DNA of 64,000 nt from Clostridioides difficile (GTDB taxonomy: Bacteria > Bacillota > Clostridia > Peptostreptococcales > Peptostreptococcaceae): the NCBI GenBank assembly GCA_012955965.1, contig JABBZI010000006.1, positions 113,626-177,625 on the forward strand, in the 5' to 3' direction. Each line of letters opens with the position of its first letter. The first letter of the stretch is position 1. Position numbers and translations under genes: made by a program. This document shows positions 57,191 to 64,000 of this stretch, in pieces. The notes under the pieces are model-generated. The model saw only the letters and a list, made by a program, of their open reading frames with translations. It was not told the DNA's origin and did no database searches.

Positions 57191-58036
57191 ATGAATATTA
57201 CTAAAGGCATAACTTTACTCTTAACATTATCAATTGTAATATCATTAGCAGGATGTTCCCCAAAAAAAAGTGCTAGTGAAGTAGCAAAACAATATATTGA
57301 TAGAATGAACTCTGGCGACTATGAAACAGCATATAGTTTATTAAGTAAAGACAGCAAGAAAAAAATTATTCTAGAGAATCTTGAAGAATTTCAAAATATT
57401 TTAGTTGAAACAAAAAGAATAATTAACTATAAAATAGGTAAAGAGAAAACTATAGAAACGTACAACTATGATGGTAAAGAGTATAAAAATGTGGTTAAAT
57501 TAGAAGAAACTTTTGAGATAAAAAATCTTCTTTATAAAAAAGATGAATCTTTAAAGGTAAATAGATACTTTATAGTAGAAAATAATAAATACAAGCTCTT
57601 GTTATATGAAGATTTTAAAAAAGAATTTGGCATTAATAGTATGGATTTTGCTCAACTTAAACTTGATGATCATGGACTGGAAATCTTTAAAGAGGTCGAC
57701 ATCATACTAAAAAAAGCTATTACTATTAATCCTACTGATTCAGACCTTTATTATGCACAAGCATGTAATTACATGCGTTTCGATGGGTATCCTGATTATC
57801 CAAATGCAATATACAATGCTTTGAATTCAATTAACAAATCTTTAAAATATATAGATAAAAAGGACTCTGACTACAAAAAAAATGCAAGTAATATATATAA
57901 CTTAAAAGGAGTTATACTTATGTTTCATAGAAGATTTGATGAAGCTCAACAATATTTAAATAAAGCGTTATACTTTAATAAAGATAATGAAGATTCAAAA
58001 CTTAATCTTAATACATTAAAAAATAATTTAATGTAA
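57191..58036 (+). CDS. Lipoprotein with TPR-like C-terminus
   Basis: This 281-residue lipoprotein has signal MNITKGITLLLTLSIVI and lipobox SLAGC. An N-terminal part (about 28-140) has ASEVAKQYIDRMNSGDYETA, similar to NTF2/DUF4878-like lipoproteins. A C-terminal helical part has YYAQACNYM, ALNSINKSLKYI, and YNLKGVILMFHRRFDEAQQY, like TPR units. AGGTG lies 8 bases before the ATG. It sits 101 bases after the cassette 4 ATPase without a clear terminator, so it may belong to that operon. Confidence 0.85.
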   Translation: MNITKGITLLLTLSIVISLAGCSPKKSASEVAKQYIDRMNSGDYETAYSLLSKDSKKKIILENLEEFQNILVETKRIINYKIGKEKTIETYNYDGKEYKNVVKLEETFEIKNLLYKKDESLKVNRYFIVENNKYKLLLYEDFKKEFGINSMDFAQLKLDDHGLEIFKEVDIILKKAITINPTDSDLYYAQACNYMRFDGYPDYPNAIYNALNSINKSLKYIDKKDSDYKKNASNIYNLKGVILMFHRRFDEAQQYLNKALYFNKDNEDSKLNLNTLKNNLM

Positions 58037-58130
58037 GCATTTAATTTTTAGCTATATAAATCATTCTTATATATGGTTAACTGCTAAATCATAATTTATG
58101 TAAAACTAATTACAATTTTAAACGATAAAG

Positions 58131-58175
58131 ACTTATTGCTATATAAATATTACTCTATAACAATAAGTTTTTTTA
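58131..58175 (+). terminator. Terminator after the TPR lipoprotein
   Basis: ACTTATTG / CAATAAGT pair over 22 bases, followed by TTTTTTTA. Confidence 0.75.
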
Positions 58176-58381
58176 TTTAAAAAGAAAACACAATTTTTAA
58201 AATTTAGAAAAACTTGATTATGAAAATTCAGATTAAAAATCTTGATGATTTTTCAATTATATTATTAACAGGATATTAACTAATTCGCTCATCTAAAGTT
58301 AGATGCTATTTATTAAGAGCCCTATACTATGTATACAAAGACATATACATAATCTAAAACATTAAAATACAATCAAATAAT

Positions 58382-58425
58382 AAAAAAGAAGGTATAAAGA
58401 GCTACCCTCAAGCTCAATATACCTT
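58382..58425 (-). terminator. Terminator after the 54-residue gene
   Basis: AAGGTATA / TATACCTT with an inner GAGCT/AGCTC; on the minus strand it runs into CTTTTTTATT. The stretch 58176-58381 shows no gene. Confidence 0.8.
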
Positions 58426-58433
58426 ATAAATGT

Positions 58434-58598
58434 CTAAACTTCATTTTTTACTAATTTTTCTATATCTTTGATAATATGTTCTTTAGATTTTTTTCCAGCT
58501 ATAGCATCAAAAATTGCAACAGCCTTTTTCTCTCCAAACTTTTCTGCTACATCATTAAAGTCTAGAAATCTAACACTTTCTTTTGGTTTACCAAACAT
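58434..58598 (-). CDS. Small unknown protein, 54 residues
   Basis: The frame reads MFGKPKESVRFLDFNDVAEK and ends IIKDIEKLVKNEV. It is charged and helical with no membrane segment. GAGAGG lies 7 bases before the ATG at 58598, and a terminator follows the stop, so it looks a real gene. No family is recognised. Confidence 0.75.
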   Translation of the reverse strand: MFGKPKESVRFLDFNDVAEKFGEKKAVAIFDAIAGKKSKEHIIKDIEKLVKNEV

Positions 58599-59127
58599 AT
58601 AACACCTCTCATACACTTTTATATATTTATTATAACTTCTATATATTTATTTTTCACCAATAAACGTTAGACAAATTAGTTCCTTTATTTTTTTAGTCTG
58701 ATTTTACTTTCAAAATTCTTAACAAAAACAGTTTATTCTACTCTATAAATAAAAATAGACAATTTAATTTGTAGTAAACTTGATAATAAAATACAATAAA
58801 TAAAACTTTATTTAATCTATTTGCCAAAACTTTTTATTAAAATTTATATGGATTATAAAATATATATTACATGGAAATATAAATATATAAATACAATTAT
58901 TCCAATATTCAATTTATTTTAAATAATAAAAAATATAACATATTTAATCAACACTATATAATTCTTAATATAGCCTGTAATAAAAATACTCTAAATCTTA
59001 AAAGTATTTTCGAATTTTTGTATACAACTAGGAAAATTTAATAAAAATATAAAATCATAAGAATAAAATTTAGTATAATTTTAAATAACTCAATGCTACA
59101 AATATAAATAAATTATTGCTATTAAAG
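58599..59127. other. Non-coding AT-rich gap
   Basis: About 530 bases without an ORF carrying a ribosome site and without a strong hairpin. It must hold the promoter of the 54-residue gene and the end of the AhpD-like gene. Confidence 0.5.
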
Positions 59128-59460
59128 TTATATGTCAAACTCTTCTAAAATCTTTACCGCAAATCTTGCATTTGGATATGTAATAGACCCTCCACCAATT
59201 ACACCTATTTTTATTGCTTCTATAATTTCATCCTTACTTGCGCCAAAATTAACACAACCCTCAATATGGTAACAAATACATTCATCACATCTACTTAAAA
59301 TAGAAATAGCTAATCCCATTAGTTCTTTATTTTTTTTACTTATAGCTCCTTCTGAATAAGTCTTATCATCAAGGCTTCCAAATACTCTAAAAAATTCATC
59401 TGTGTCACTTAATTTTTTATTGTAAAATTCTCTATATTCCTTCATTTCTTTAGTATTCAT
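59128..59460 (-). CDS. Carboxymuconolactone decarboxylase / AhpD-like protein
   Basis: This 110-residue helical protein of the CMD family has the redox-type motif CDECICYHIEGC, that is CxxCxxxH as in AhpD-like peroxidases, and GASKDEIIEAIKIGVI typical of the fold. GGAGG lies 6 bases before the ATG. Members reduce peroxides or act as decarboxylases; CxxCxxxH favours the redox role. It is alone. Confidence 0.9.
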   Translation of the reverse strand: MNTKEMKEYREFYNKKLSDTDEFFRVFGSLDDKTYSEGAISKKNKELMGLAISILSRCDECICYHIEGCVNFGASKDEIIEAIKIGVIGGGSITYPNARFAVKILEEFDI

Positions 59461-59620
59461 GTTATACCTCCTATATTTATAAATAATTTCTTATAAGACT
59501 AGCACACTATACTTATACTTTCAACATTAAATACAAATTTTCAACTTATATTCAACAAACTAATTAATATAAGTTATTAAAATTTTGAATAAACCATATT
59601 AATTTCATTAAATAATATTT

Positions 59621-59678
59621 TTTCAGAGCTAAAACAAATATCTTAGTAAATTTTTAATTATATATTTCAGCTCTGAAA
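59621..59678 (-). repeat. Inverted repeat after the SdpI-like gene
   Basis: TTTCAGAGCT (59621-59630) and AGCTCTGAAA (59669-59678) can pair across 38 bases downstream of the SdpI-like gene. It may be a weak terminator, although it lacks a T-run. Confidence 0.4.
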
Positions 59679-59720
59679 TGTATTATATTTATCTAAATAT
59701 TATGGTAATAATTGATTGTA

Positions 59721-60365
59721 TTAGTTATTTCTAATTGAAGCTCTATATAGCAAATAAGAATACATAAATGGAAATATTACAATTACAAAAATTACAAAGA
59801 TATTATAAAAAGGGATGCTAGTAAAAGCATTAATAATTAATAATATCCCACCAATAATCCAAATCCAGCCAGCTAAATGATGTGTCTTATTCCAATTGTC
59901 TTCATCATTAAGAGCCCATGGTGAAACTATTCCCATAGAATAATTTTGCTTACATTTAGGAAGATAATTTCCAAATAAAATAACTAATATTCCTAAAATC
60001 AATCCCGTATAAAAATTAAAATCCAAACTAATTCCTGTTGAATACAAAACCATCATTATTTGTAAAATGACTGCAAGTATAGCAACCCCCCATTTTGATA
60101 AATTTTGCATAACATTTGAAAAACTAGCCTTTTTAGGTTCATTTTTAATTCTAAACCATGTATATAAGTGAACACATAGCATTAATAATGGTACCCCGAA
60201 AGCTGCTATAAACTTTGGAGCATAGTTATCTGGATTCCCATAAGTATCAAAATGAATTGCAACTTCATTTGGTAGTCTATTGTAAAAATATATTGATACA
60301 ATAAATGGTATAAAACATATTAATGTAGATAAAATAAATTGTTTATTTATCGCTTTTTTCATCAT
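59721..60365 (-). CDS. SdpI-family immunity-like membrane protein
   Basis: This 214-residue protein has six to seven membrane helices, with the DUF1648-type segment LPNEVAIHFDTYGNPDNYAP and the SdpI-type C-terminal GIVSPWALNDEDNWNKTHHL. In Bacillus, SdpI gives immunity to the SdpC toxin and sequesters SdpR. It overlaps the ArsR-type gene by 23 bases. ATG at 60365 or the next ATG at 60362 follow GAAGGGAG. Confidence 0.9.
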   Translation of the reverse strand: MMKKAINKQFILSTLICFIPFIVSIYFYNRLPNEVAIHFDTYGNPDNYAPKFIAAFGVPLLMLCVHLYTWFRIKNEPKKASFSNVMQNLSKWGVAILAVILQIMMVLYSTGISLDFNFYTGLILGILVILFGNYLPKCKQNYSMGIVSPWALNDEDNWNKTHHLAGWIWIIGGILLIINAFTSIPFYNIFVIFVIVIFPFMYSYLLYRASIRNN

Positions 60366-60645
60366 CTTTTTCTCCCTTCTCCATAAATTGTGAAAACCAA
60401 AGCATAACCTCTTCAAAAACTGAAATGTTTATTTCATAGAAAATAAAATTTTTATACTTTGTCTCAAATATGAGTCCTGCCTTTTTTAATTGAGATAGAT
60501 GATAAGAGATTGTGGCATTTGTCATATTAAATTTTTCACTAATTTCTCCTGCTGACATTTTATTCCCCCTTAACATAAGTAATATTTCTCTTCTTACAGG
60601 GTCTGAAAGAGCTTTAAACGTTTCTGGAAAACCCAACACCATCAC
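60343..60645 (-). CDS. ArsR-family repressor, SdpR-like
   Basis: This 100-residue winged-helix regulator reads FKALSDPVRREILLMLRGNK, then MSAGEISEKFNMTNATISYH, LSQLKKAGLI. There are no ArsR metal cysteines, matching SdpR. The exact start (GTG 60645, ATG 60642, GTG 60639 or TTG 60636) is uncertain because GAGAGG overlaps them; the middle two are likelier. It is the first gene of the SdpR/SdpI pair and probably represses it. Confidence 0.88.
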   Translation of the reverse strand: MMVLGFPETFKALSDPVRREILLMLRGNKMSAGEISEKFNMTNATISYHLSQLKKAGLIFETKYKNFIFYEINISVFEEVMLWFSQFMEKGEKDDEKSDK

Positions 60646-60664
60646 CTCTCTATTTAGAATTTCA

Positions 60665-60734
60665 TCTAATTAGAATATAGCACAATTATTATTATATTTC
60701 AATAGCTATTTAGATTTTTTTCTAAATAGCTATT
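60665..60734 (-). promoter_or_regulatory. SdpR/SdpI-like promoter with inverted repeats
   Basis: TTGAAA (60697-60702) and TATATT (60674-60679) are 17 bases apart on the minus strand. A perfect 14-bp inverted repeat, AATAGCTATTTAGA / TCTAAATAGCTATT (60701-60734), abuts the -35, and TCTAATTAGA (60665-60674) abuts the -10. The shared TCTAA half-site fits repressor operators. Confidence 0.6.
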
Positions 60735-60818
60735 TTGAATTTTCAAATAAAGTTTTTATTATCTGTAAATAAGTTGATTTTACTCACATTTTATTTCCGT
60801 TTAACATCTTCATTTCAA

Positions 60819-60861
60819 AAAATAAAAGAGCTTAGAAATTAACTCTAAGCCCTTTTATTTT
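60819..60861. terminator. Bidirectional terminator
   Basis: AAAATAAAAGAGCTTAGA pairs with TCTAAGCCCTTTTATTTT. It follows the 44-residue gene on the minus strand. Confidence 0.85.
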
Positions 60862-60896
60862 ATATCTTTCTTATATTTAAAATATAATGCATACAA

Positions 60897-61031
60897 TTAT
60901 GCAACATATTCATATTTTGCTTTGTATTCTCTCATTGCATCATTCCAAGCTTCTTGTACTGTTACACCTTTTTTGCTAGCAATTTTTTGTGCCAATTCGA
61001 TTATTTTCATAGCTCTTCTTGATATATTCAT
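60897..61031 (-). CDS. Small unknown protein, 44 residues
   Basis: The frame reads MNISRRAMKIIELAQKIASK and ends AMREYKAKYEYVA. It is helical and basic, without a membrane segment. AGGAGGAG lies 6 bases before the ATG and a terminator follows, so it is likely expressed. The helix-turn-like KKGVTVQEAWNDAM hints at a small DNA- or protein-binding fold, but no family is recognised. Confidence 0.75.
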   Translation of the reverse strand: MNISRRAMKIIELAQKIASKKGVTVQEAWNDAMREYKAKYEYVA

Positions 61032-61245
61032 AAATAACTCCTCCTACAAATTATTATATATTTCATATCCATAAAATCAAAATTATATTTTTTTGATATA
61101 TAACCTTTCTATATATATAATATTACAATTTATATGTGTATTATATATGAACTACATTAGAAGATAATTAGAACTTTCATAAAATTCTTTGATATATTTT
61201 AATATAAAAACTCACAATTAATTATAAAATTTAAAAGCTAATCAA

Positions 61246-61998
61246 TTAAAATAACGTCTGATATACTAATTTTGTGACCATAAACAATGCCATTACTAAA
61301 AATATTGGTTTTATCATCTTTGAACCTTTTTTTATAGCAACTTTAGCACCTACATAAGCACCTATTATCATCACCAATGCAAACACTATAGCAATCTTAT
61401 AATATACTTGACCATTTATCATAAACAGTAACAATGATGTTATATTACTTGTTAAATTTAATATTTTTGTATTTGCAGAAGCATGTAAAAAATCATATCC
61501 ATATATTTTTATAAATCCAAAAGTTAAAAAAGTTCCTGTACCAGGTCCAAAAAAACCATCATAAAAACCCATTATAAGAGCCATAAGCATACCTAATCTT
61601 AGATTTTTCTTATTAATACCTTCAAAATTATCTTCTTGACCTAAGTTTTTGGAAATAAAAGTATAAATAGCCACTATTAAAATCATTATTACAACTAAAA
61701 AATTTAATATATCTTCACTTATTGATAGTACACATCTTACTCCTAAAATACTACCAATAATAGTAAATGGGATTAATTTCTTTAAAAGTTCATTATTAGT
61801 TTTACCAGATTTCGAGTATCTATAAGCACTACTTATACAACCTGCTGATGCAGCAAATTTATTTGTACCAATAGCAAGATGAACTGGCACTCCAATCGCC
61901 ATAAGAACAGGCATACTTATGAGTCCACCCCCTCCTGCTATAGAGTCTACAAAGGCAGCTAAAAAACCTCCCATACATAAAAAAATAATTACAAGCAT
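61246..61998 (-). CDS. TauE/SafE family sulfite/organosulfonate exporter-like protein
   Basis: This 250-residue protein has about eight membrane helices. It starts FLAAFVDSIAGGGGLISMPV, the family signature (AGxGGGxIxxP), and repeats the pattern GFYDGFFGPGTGTFLTFGF in its second half. Members export sulfite, sulfoacetate or related anions; the substrate here is unknown. GGAGG lies 6 bases before the ATG at 61998. It looks like the last chromosomal gene before the phage-like end. Confidence 0.9.
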   Translation of the reverse strand: MLVIIFLCMGGFLAAFVDSIAGGGGLISMPVLMAIGVPVHLAIGTNKFAASAGCISSAYRYSKSGKTNNELLKKLIPFTIIGSILGVRCVLSISEDILNFLVVIMILIVAIYTFISKNLGQEDNFEGINKKNLRLGMLMALIMGFYDGFFGPGTGTFLTFGFIKIYGYDFLHASANTKILNLTSNITSLLLFMINGQVYYKIAIVFALVMIIGAYVGAKVAIKKGSKMIKPIFLVMALFMVTKLVYQTLF

Positions 61999-62190
61999 AA
62001 AATTCCTCCACATATTCTATCTCAATTTTATTAACAACATATATCTTACTTATGTTGTAATATTATTCTATTTTATTTGTTTATTGTTGTTATTTTTTAC
62101 AAGTGTTGGTATCTCAATGTTTTATTAAGGTCAGTTTTGTTGTTTATGTTTTATTGTGCTTAATTCAAATTTATTCTATTCTTTATTTTT

Positions 62191-62210
62191 GGTGGCAAGA
62201 TGGTGGCAAG
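62191..62210 (+). repeat. GGTGGCAAG direct repeats, 11-base period
   Basis: GGTGGCAAG occurs at 62191 and 62202. The second copy with TTGTCACCA (62219-62227) can form a hairpin before TTTATTTTT. Such repeats are sometimes seen at integrase arm sites. It marks the change from chromosomal genes to the phage-like end. Confidence 0.45.
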
Positions 62211-62458
62211 TTGGATTTTGTCACCATTTATTTTTAAGAAATATAGTTCATTAATATAAATATAGAAAGAAGATGAAAAGATAGATAAAACAAACTCTCC
62301 AAAGTTAAAACTGCTCTCTATATCTTACCTATTTTAATAAATTTAATTGATAAACTAATTAAGTTATTAAAAGATTTATAGTTTTATAAGCTAGGAAGAA
62401 TTTAATCTTCTTCCTAGTCATTTCTTCCTAGATATTATAACACATTTTCTATAAAATA

Positions 62459-62625
62459 TAAGTGATAAAGTTTACAAAATCTGTATTGTCATAGTTACTA
62501 TAACTATAGTAATAGACATAATACTTTTATTTTTGCATTTTAATACTAGCAATATAATAGGATTAATAATAAGCATTTTATTGTTAATATTTGTTACATT
62601 ACAATATAAAAAAGAGGGAAATAGT
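62459..62625 (+). pseudogene. Small membrane-protein remnant, paralogue of the gene at 63198
   Basis: The frame reads VYKICIVIVTITIVIDIILL, later NIIGLIISILLLIFV, clearly similar to the 55-residue protein at 63198 (FYKICIAVVLITIVFDVILL, NIIGLLISISLLVFF). There is no start codon before the similarity and no stop before the AbrB-like gene. A TTG start at 62533 would omit the first helix. Probably inactive. Confidence 0.6.
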
Positions 62626-62802
62626 TTGGAGCAAAAAGAATCTGAAATAGTTTATAGTAAAAATGGCTCAGGTACTTATTCTGCTAAAATTTCTTTACCT
62701 TTAAGCCAACTTGAAAAAATGAGATTTACAAGGGAAAAATGTAAGGCAATAGTTATTTTTAAGGAAGATGAGATTATAATAAAAAAAGCCGATGAGGAAT
62801 AA
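62626..62802 (+). CDS. AbrB/MazE-like swapped-hairpin protein, copy 1
   Basis: This 58-residue protein reads EIVYSKNGSGTYSAKISLPL and ends CKAIVIFKEDEIIIKKADEE, the beta-hairpin pattern of SpoVT/AbrB antitoxin-like domains. A TTG start at 62626 follows GAGGGA by 6 bases, parallel to the ATG of copy 2. An alternative is a fusion with the membrane frame upstream from TTG 62533, which I think less likely. Confidence 0.65.
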   Translation: MEQKESEIVYSKNGSGTYSAKISLPLSQLEKMRFTREKCKAIVIFKEDEIIIKKADEE

Positions 62803-62811
62803 TTTTAAAAT

Positions 62812-62848
62812 AAGTAGGTGTAATGTAAGCATCTACTTCTTTTTATTA
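62812..62848 (+). terminator. Terminator after AbrB-like copy 1
   Basis: AAGTAGGTG / CATCTACTT hairpin (one G-T), then CTTTTTATT. Confidence 0.8.
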
Positions 62849-62907
62849 TATTTTGTATTTTATGTTAATAGATTTTATAAATTTATTGAAAAATATGGAT
62901 AAAAGCG

Positions 62908-62936
62908 TTGCATTTTACGCCCCGTAATGTTATAAT
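62908..62936 (+). promoter_or_regulatory. Strong promoter with a palindrome in the spacer
   Basis: TTGCAT (62908-62913) and TATAAT (62931-62936) are 17 bases apart. TTACGCCCCGTAA (62915-62927) in the spacer is palindromic around three C and GC-rich for this region, so it is a good repressor site. The first transcribed gene is the 42-residue peptide. Confidence 0.7.
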
Positions 62937-62992
62937 ATATTTATAGATAAGGAGGTGACAAAATTAAAAACTAAGAAAGGAGGACAAAGAGA

Positions 62993-63121
62993 GTGGGGAG
63001 ATTAGAAAGAAGAAAAAATAAAAAAGAGAACAAATTTAATATACTTAAAAAAGTTCTCTCTTTTATATTATTAATACTAAATATAGCTCTTACAGTTTTA
63101 AGACTAATTAAAGAACTATAA
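62993..63121 (+). CDS. 42-residue basic/hydrophobic peptide
   Basis: A GTG start follows AAAGGAGG by 10 bases. The peptide begins GRLERRKNKKENKFNILKK, then a hydrophobic helix VLSFILLILNIALTVL and a short RLIKEL tail. A single membrane helix with a basic N-terminus recalls small phage-borne toxins or holin-like peptides, but I recognise no named family. It is followed by a hairpin (63130-63157). Confidence 0.65.
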   Translation: MGRLERRKNKKENKFNILKKVLSFILLILNIALTVLRLIKEL

Positions 63122-63197
63122 GAGTTAAGCCTAGAAGGAAATGCACTTCCTTCTAGGTGGTTTCTTTCTAATATTATAACATACTTTCTAAAATACC

Positions 63198-63365
63198 ATG
63201 AATAGAAAATTTTACAAAATATGTATTGCTGTTGTTTTAATAACTATAGTATTTGATGTAATACTCTTAATAAAAAGTTTTGATATATGGAATATCATTG
63301 GCTTATTAATAAGTATCTCACTATTAGTTTTCTTTACAAAAGAATTAAAAAAGGATGGAAATTAA
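63198..63365 (+). CDS. Small membrane protein, 55 residues
   Basis: The frame reads MNRKFYKICIAVVLITIVFD and ends FFTKELKKDGN. It has two membrane helices (about 6-25 and 31-47) with a short loop. The stop codon TAA is directly followed by the ATG of the AbrB-like gene, so the two are coupled. No ribosome site is obvious before the ATG. Size and setting would suit a holin-like or toxin-like role, but this is inference. Confidence 0.65.
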   Translation: MNRKFYKICIAVVLITIVFDVILLIKSFDIWNIIGLLISISLLVFFTKELKKDGN

Positions 63366-63542
63366 ATGGAGCAAAGAGAATTAAATATAAGTTTTCATAA
63401 GAGTGGAAATGGCTACACTACCACTAGATTATCTTTACCTATCAATTGGGTTAAAGAACTGGGCATCTCTCAAGAAGAAAGAAAAGTTATAGTTACACTA
63501 AAAGATGGTAAAATAACTATTGAGAAAGCTGAGAATGATTAA
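63366..63542 (+). CDS. AbrB/MazE-like swapped-hairpin protein, copy 2
   Basis: This 58-residue protein reads LNISFHKSGNGYTTTRLSLP, then INWVKELGISQEERKVIVTL and ITIEKAEND. It is a fuller AbrB pattern than copy 1 (G-x-G, LP, W-x-x-x-L-G). AAAGGATGG lies before the ATG, which abuts the stop of the membrane gene. It could be an antitoxin or a small repressor. Confidence 0.8.
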   Translation: MEQRELNISFHKSGNGYTTTRLSLPINWVKELGISQEERKVIVTLKDGKITIEKAEND

Positions 63543-63546
63543 AAAA

Positions 63547-63580
63547 AGGAGGTAGTAACTATTTTTAGTTACTACCTCCT
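63547..63580 (-). terminator. Terminator after the amidase gene
   Basis: A perfect 15-bp stem AGGAGGTAGTAACTA / TAGTTACTACCTCCT with a 4-base loop is followed on the minus strand by TTTTTTT. Confidence 0.93.
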
Positions 63581-63587
63581 AATTAGT

Positions 63588-64000
63588 TTATTTGTTTATA
63601 AAATCTAATGCTTTATAAAGGGTGTCAAATCTATCATTACCTTTTATCATAGTATATTTTTCTGTTGTTATGGAACTTATCTTATTACATGCTCCTCCAC
63701 CTACAACATATAAATTCTCCGTTTTGGAGGGTTTATAATCTTTTATATCACAAACTAAACATTCACTCTCTTTATAATTCCAGCTGATTATTTGTGCTAA
63801 TACCTTGTCAACTTCTCCCTCGAAAACTACTGTATGCTTATACATTTGTTTCACCTCAATATTATCTATTTTCTTATTTAATATACCCTCAGCTATTAGC
63901 TTTGCAACTGTATTTTTATTTTTAATATAGTAATCTGTATCTGCTTTACTGTCTACAAAACATACTTCAATTAATATTGCTGGTGCTTTTGTATGACTAA
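63588..64000 (-). CDS. N-acetylmuramoyl-L-alanine amidase (endolysin-like), C-terminal part
   Basis: The frame is open from the window edge through to the stop at 63588. It starts SHTKAPAILIEVCFVDSKAD, which corresponds to the end of an Amidase_3 catalytic domain with its catalytic Glu in IEV. A C-terminal domain of about 90 residues follows, with NLYVVGGGACNKISSITTEK and GNDRFDTLYKALDF, resembling a reduced CWB2 repeat (VVGG, R-x-x-T). The GTG at 63854 is internal, not the start. Such enzymes are endolysins of clostridial phages; it is 3' complete, 5' cut off. Confidence 0.85.
   Translation of the reverse strand, partial: SHTKAPAILIEVCFVDSKADTDYYIKNKNTVAKLIAEGILNKKIDNIEVKQMYKHTVVFEGEVDKVLAQIISWNYKESECLVCDIKDYKPSKTENLYVVGGGACNKISSITTEKYTMIKGNDRFDTLYKALDFINK

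Larger units (their letters stand above)
62391..62802 (+). repeat. Tandem small module, copy 1
   Basis: Order: hairpin CTAGGAAGAA / TTCTTCCTAG (62391-62417), ATATTATAACACATTTTCT, a decayed membrane-protein frame, then an AbrB-like gene. The same order repeats at 63130-63542. In copy 1 the membrane frame has ATA where copy 2 has ATG, and its stop has been lost, so it reads into the AbrB-like frame. Confidence 0.7.
63130..63542 (+). repeat. Tandem small module, copy 2
   Basis: It starts with the hairpin CCTAGAAGGAA / TTCCTTCTAGG (63130-63157), then TTTCTTTCTAATATTATAAC, the 55-residue membrane gene and the AbrB-like gene. It parallels copy 1 (62391-62802) in order and in protein sequence, so the two arose by duplication. 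Confidence 0.7.

Noticed and set aside
62533..62802. 89-codon fused membrane/AbrB-like protein
   Set aside because: The parallel module at 63198-63542 has two separate genes with stop and ATG between; the fused form starts at a TTG that cuts off the first helix and lacks a ribosome site.
62948..63005. 16-codon leader peptide beginning GTG at 62957 ahead of the 42-residue gene
   Set aside because: Its GTG overlaps the GGAGG site itself, so initiation there is unlikely.

Overview
The window is very AT-rich, with strong GGAGG-type ribosome binding sites and TTG/GTG/ATG starts, and it looks like the chromosome of a low-GC Firmicute. The best match is Clostridioides difficile. The grounds are an S-layer-type protein with CWB2 cell-wall-binding repeats, two class I cyclic-di-GMP riboswitches, an asparagine-tailed Hfq, and a hfq-miaA-mutL-mutS gene order. 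This is recognition from sequence alone; no database was searched.

Left part (1-23 kb) is accessory-like. It holds three separate export cassettes, each with an ABC ATPase and an FtsX-type permease. One (1.8-6.6 kb) has a histidine kinase but no response regulator. The second (11.0-15.9 kb) has a regulator/kinase pair and a TetR gene upstream. The third (18.2-23.1 kb) has a regulator/kinase pair and a sequence box repeated in front of both the regulator and the transporter. Between them lie a decayed chloramphenicol-acetyltransferase-like gene, a YitT membrane protein, a LysR regulator divergent from a F420-ligase-like gene, and a QueG/RdhA-like iron-sulfur protein.

Middle part (23-48 kb) is mostly housekeeping on the minus strand. 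It includes a polytopic permease, a BAAT-type acyl-CoA hydrolase/transferase, a protein of unknown function, DUF554, a prolyl-tRNA editing-like deacylase, a cyclase-family hydrolase, a stand-alone SIR2-domain protein and dipeptidase PepV. These are followed by an aluminium-resistance/C-S-lyase-like PLP enzyme, hfq, miaA, mutL, mutS, a TPP-riboswitch-controlled thiamine-precursor ABC operon, a Nudix enzyme and miaB. A c-di-GMP riboswitch at 43.2 kb precedes only a 58-codon ORF, and a decayed PhzF-like gene sits beside a HxlR regulator.

Right part (48-62 kb) mixes surface and regulatory functions. It holds a CWB2 wall protein (probably Cwp28), a tryptophan T-box with TrpP, a TetR gene, a very basic secreted/anchored protein, and a second c-di-GMP riboswitch driving a two-SH3 protein. 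A fourth ABC exporter follows, with a TetR-type operator and a lipoprotein, then an SdpR/SdpI-like pair without a toxin gene, small proteins and a TauE transporter.

The last 1.8 kb looks like the end of a prophage or other integrated element. It has a partial amidase endolysin, a 42-residue hydrophobic peptide and two tandem copies of a small membrane-protein plus AbrB-like module. No tRNA, rRNA, CRISPR array or insertion sequence was recognised.
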